Below are positions 5,725 through 6,642 of a stretch of 6,642 bases of DNA, piece after piece. The DNA comes from JBAYJY01 sp041664945. Lineage in GTDB: Bacteria > UBP15 > UBA6099. Positions within the stretch are counted from its first letter, which is position 1, and every line of letters begins with the position of its first letter. A program made the translations under genes and the position numbers. The stretch covers positions 1-6,642 of the forward strand of contig JBAYJY010000222.1 in NCBI GenBank assembly GCA_041664945.1. The letters run 5' to 3'. The notes under the pieces were generated by a model. It was not told the DNA's origin. It made no database searches and saw nothing but the letters and a program-made list of their open reading frames with translations.

Positions 5725-6642
5725 TTATTTCTTTTTGCTTTTCTTCGCGATCCGTTTTCTGCGGTCGGCGACCGCCATAGCGTGCGCCGGGAATCCTTCG
5801 TAGCGCGCGAGCGTTTCAGCCGACGGCGCCAGAGACTTGAAGCCCTGCGGCGTCACATAGCCGATCGAGGACCGTTTGAGGAAGTCGTAAACTGAAACGC
5901 CGGAGAAAGACTTCGCGAAACCGCCGGTCGGCAGGATCGCGTCTATCCCGAGATTGAAATTCCCGAGCGTGATCGGCGTGTCCGGCCCGAGCAGAATCTC
6001 GCCCGCGTTTTTTATCTTGTCGAGCGCCTCGAACGGCTGCGCGACGAGAACCTCGAGGTGCTCCGGCGCGAAGAGATTGACGAATTCTATAGACTGGTCC
6101 AGGTTGCGTGTCAGCACGGCGCCGCCGAAATTGGCGAATCCCTGCTTGATGAAATTGCGGCGCTTTTCAGGCAGCCGTTTGATGAGCCCCGGCAGCCGCG
6201 CCATTACGTTCTTAATCAATGCCTCGGAGTTTGTGACGAGCAGCGCCGTGGAATCCGGGCCGTGCTCCTGCTCGATCAGCAGATCCAGCGCCACGAGTTC
6301 CGGGTCCGCGTTTTCGTCCGCGAGTATGATCGATTCGCTCGGCCCGGCTGGCAGTCCGACATCCACAACGCCGTAAAGCAACCGCTTCGCAGCGGTGACG
6401 TAGCCGCTTCCCGGCCCGATTATTTTGTCCACTTTCGGTATCTTCGCCGTTCCGTACGCCAGAGACGCGACAGCCTGAACGCCGCCGACGCGGTAAACGT
6501 CCTTAACTCCGCAGGCTTCCGCCGCGACCAGACTCGCCGCGTCAACCTCGCCGTTCGGTCCGGGAGGGGTGACCGCCACTATTCTCTCGACGCCTGCCAC
6601 GACCGCCGGCGCTCCGAGCATTATCATCACCGACGGGAACGA
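5725..6642 (-). CDS. hisD: Histidinol dehydrogenase family protein (HisD-like), 5' end missing, with altered zinc and substrate residues
   Basis: The frame enters from the window edge at 6642 and ends with TAA at 5725, giving 305 residues. HisD is usually about 430, so about 125 N-terminal residues are missing. HisD oxidises histidinol to histidine with two NAD. Family motifs are clear: VGGVQAVASLAYG, KIIGPGSGYVTAAKR, PAGPSES, EHGPDS, FAPEHL (with the catalytic Glu-His pair matching E. coli 326-327), ILPTGG and FPAHA. From the LGNFNLG segment to FPAHA the alignment to E. coli HisD is gapless. It places Asn (5959-5961) at zinc ligand Asp360 and Ala (5938-5940) at substrate-binding His367. Zinc ligands His262 and His419 are kept, while Gln259 aligns with Glu. 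The C-terminus carries an odd basic tail (RRKRIAKKSKKK). The fold is certain; true histidinol dehydrogenase activity is doubtful. It heads the visible cluster, 49 bases before the HisB-like gene. The symbol marks the family only. Confidence 0.88.
   Translation of the reverse strand, partial: SFPSVMIMLGAPAVVAGVERIVAVTPPGPNGEVDAASLVAAEACGVKDVYRVGGVQAVASLAYGTAKIPKVDKIIGPGSGYVTAAKRLLYGVVDVGLPAGPSESIILADENADPELVALDLLIEQEHGPDSTALLVTNSEALIKNVMARLPGLIKRLPEKRRNFIKQGFANFGGAVLTRNLDQSIEFVNLFAPEHLEVLVAQPFEALDKIKNAGEILLGPDTPITLGNFNLGIDAILPTGGFAKSFSGVSVYDFLKRSSIGYVTPQGFKSLAPSAETLARYEGFPAHAMAVADRRKRIAKKSKKK

Noticed and set aside
4845..5780. 311-codon open frame on the plus strand
   Set aside because: It is antisense to parts of three genes with clear family motifs (HAD, HisB-like, HisD-like). 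Its Arg-rich translation has no domain pattern.

Overview
The window is a compact, GC-rich bacterial segment carrying metabolic and envelope genes. No tRNA, rRNA, mobile element, CRISPR array or phage gene is visible. AAGGAAGG and AGGTGGAG ribosome binding sites, tight gene spacing and ATG/TTG starts all fit a bacterium. The phylum cannot be fixed from the sequence. The enzymes are divergent enough to suggest an organism far from the usual model species (inference).

Layout. Positions 1-220 (minus) hold the 5' end of a gene for a small membrane-anchored protein, cut by the window edge. Positions 221-452 are a divergent intergenic region with three copies of TATGATAG, one of them inverted. Two plus-strand genes follow: a short MraY/WecA-type polyprenyl-phosphate sugar-1-phosphate transferase (453-1313), then a fused aminodeoxychorismate synthase component I / aminodeoxychorismate lyase of folate (p-aminobenzoate) synthesis (1359-3287). 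This block meets a minus-strand gene cluster tail to tail with a 10-bp coding overlap. Read in the direction of transcription, the cluster is a HisD-family dehydrogenase (5' end outside the window, ending at 5725), a HisB-family dehydratase (5675-5043), a HAD-superfamily phosphatase with an unusually long cap (5024-3804), and an unrecognised 147-residue protein (3721-3278).

Main point of interest. The minus-strand cluster holds three of the four chemistries at the end of histidine synthesis: dehydration of a glycerol-phosphate side chain, dephosphorylation, and NAD-dependent oxidation of an alcohol to an acid. Both His-named enzymes depart from their families at metal-binding or substrate-binding residues. 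The HisD-like protein has Glu, Asn and Ala where E. coli HisD has Gln259, Asp360 and His367. The HisB-like protein has His-Val in place of the His-His of its first HHxxED motif. The cluster may therefore be a divergent histidine operon, or a set of histidine-pathway paralogues working on another phosphorylated polyol. The sequence alone cannot decide, but the second reading deserves testing.

The plus-strand genes look like ordinary housekeeping functions. The only surprise there is the reduced MraY/WecA-like protein, which lacks the C-terminal histidine motif of the classical enzymes.
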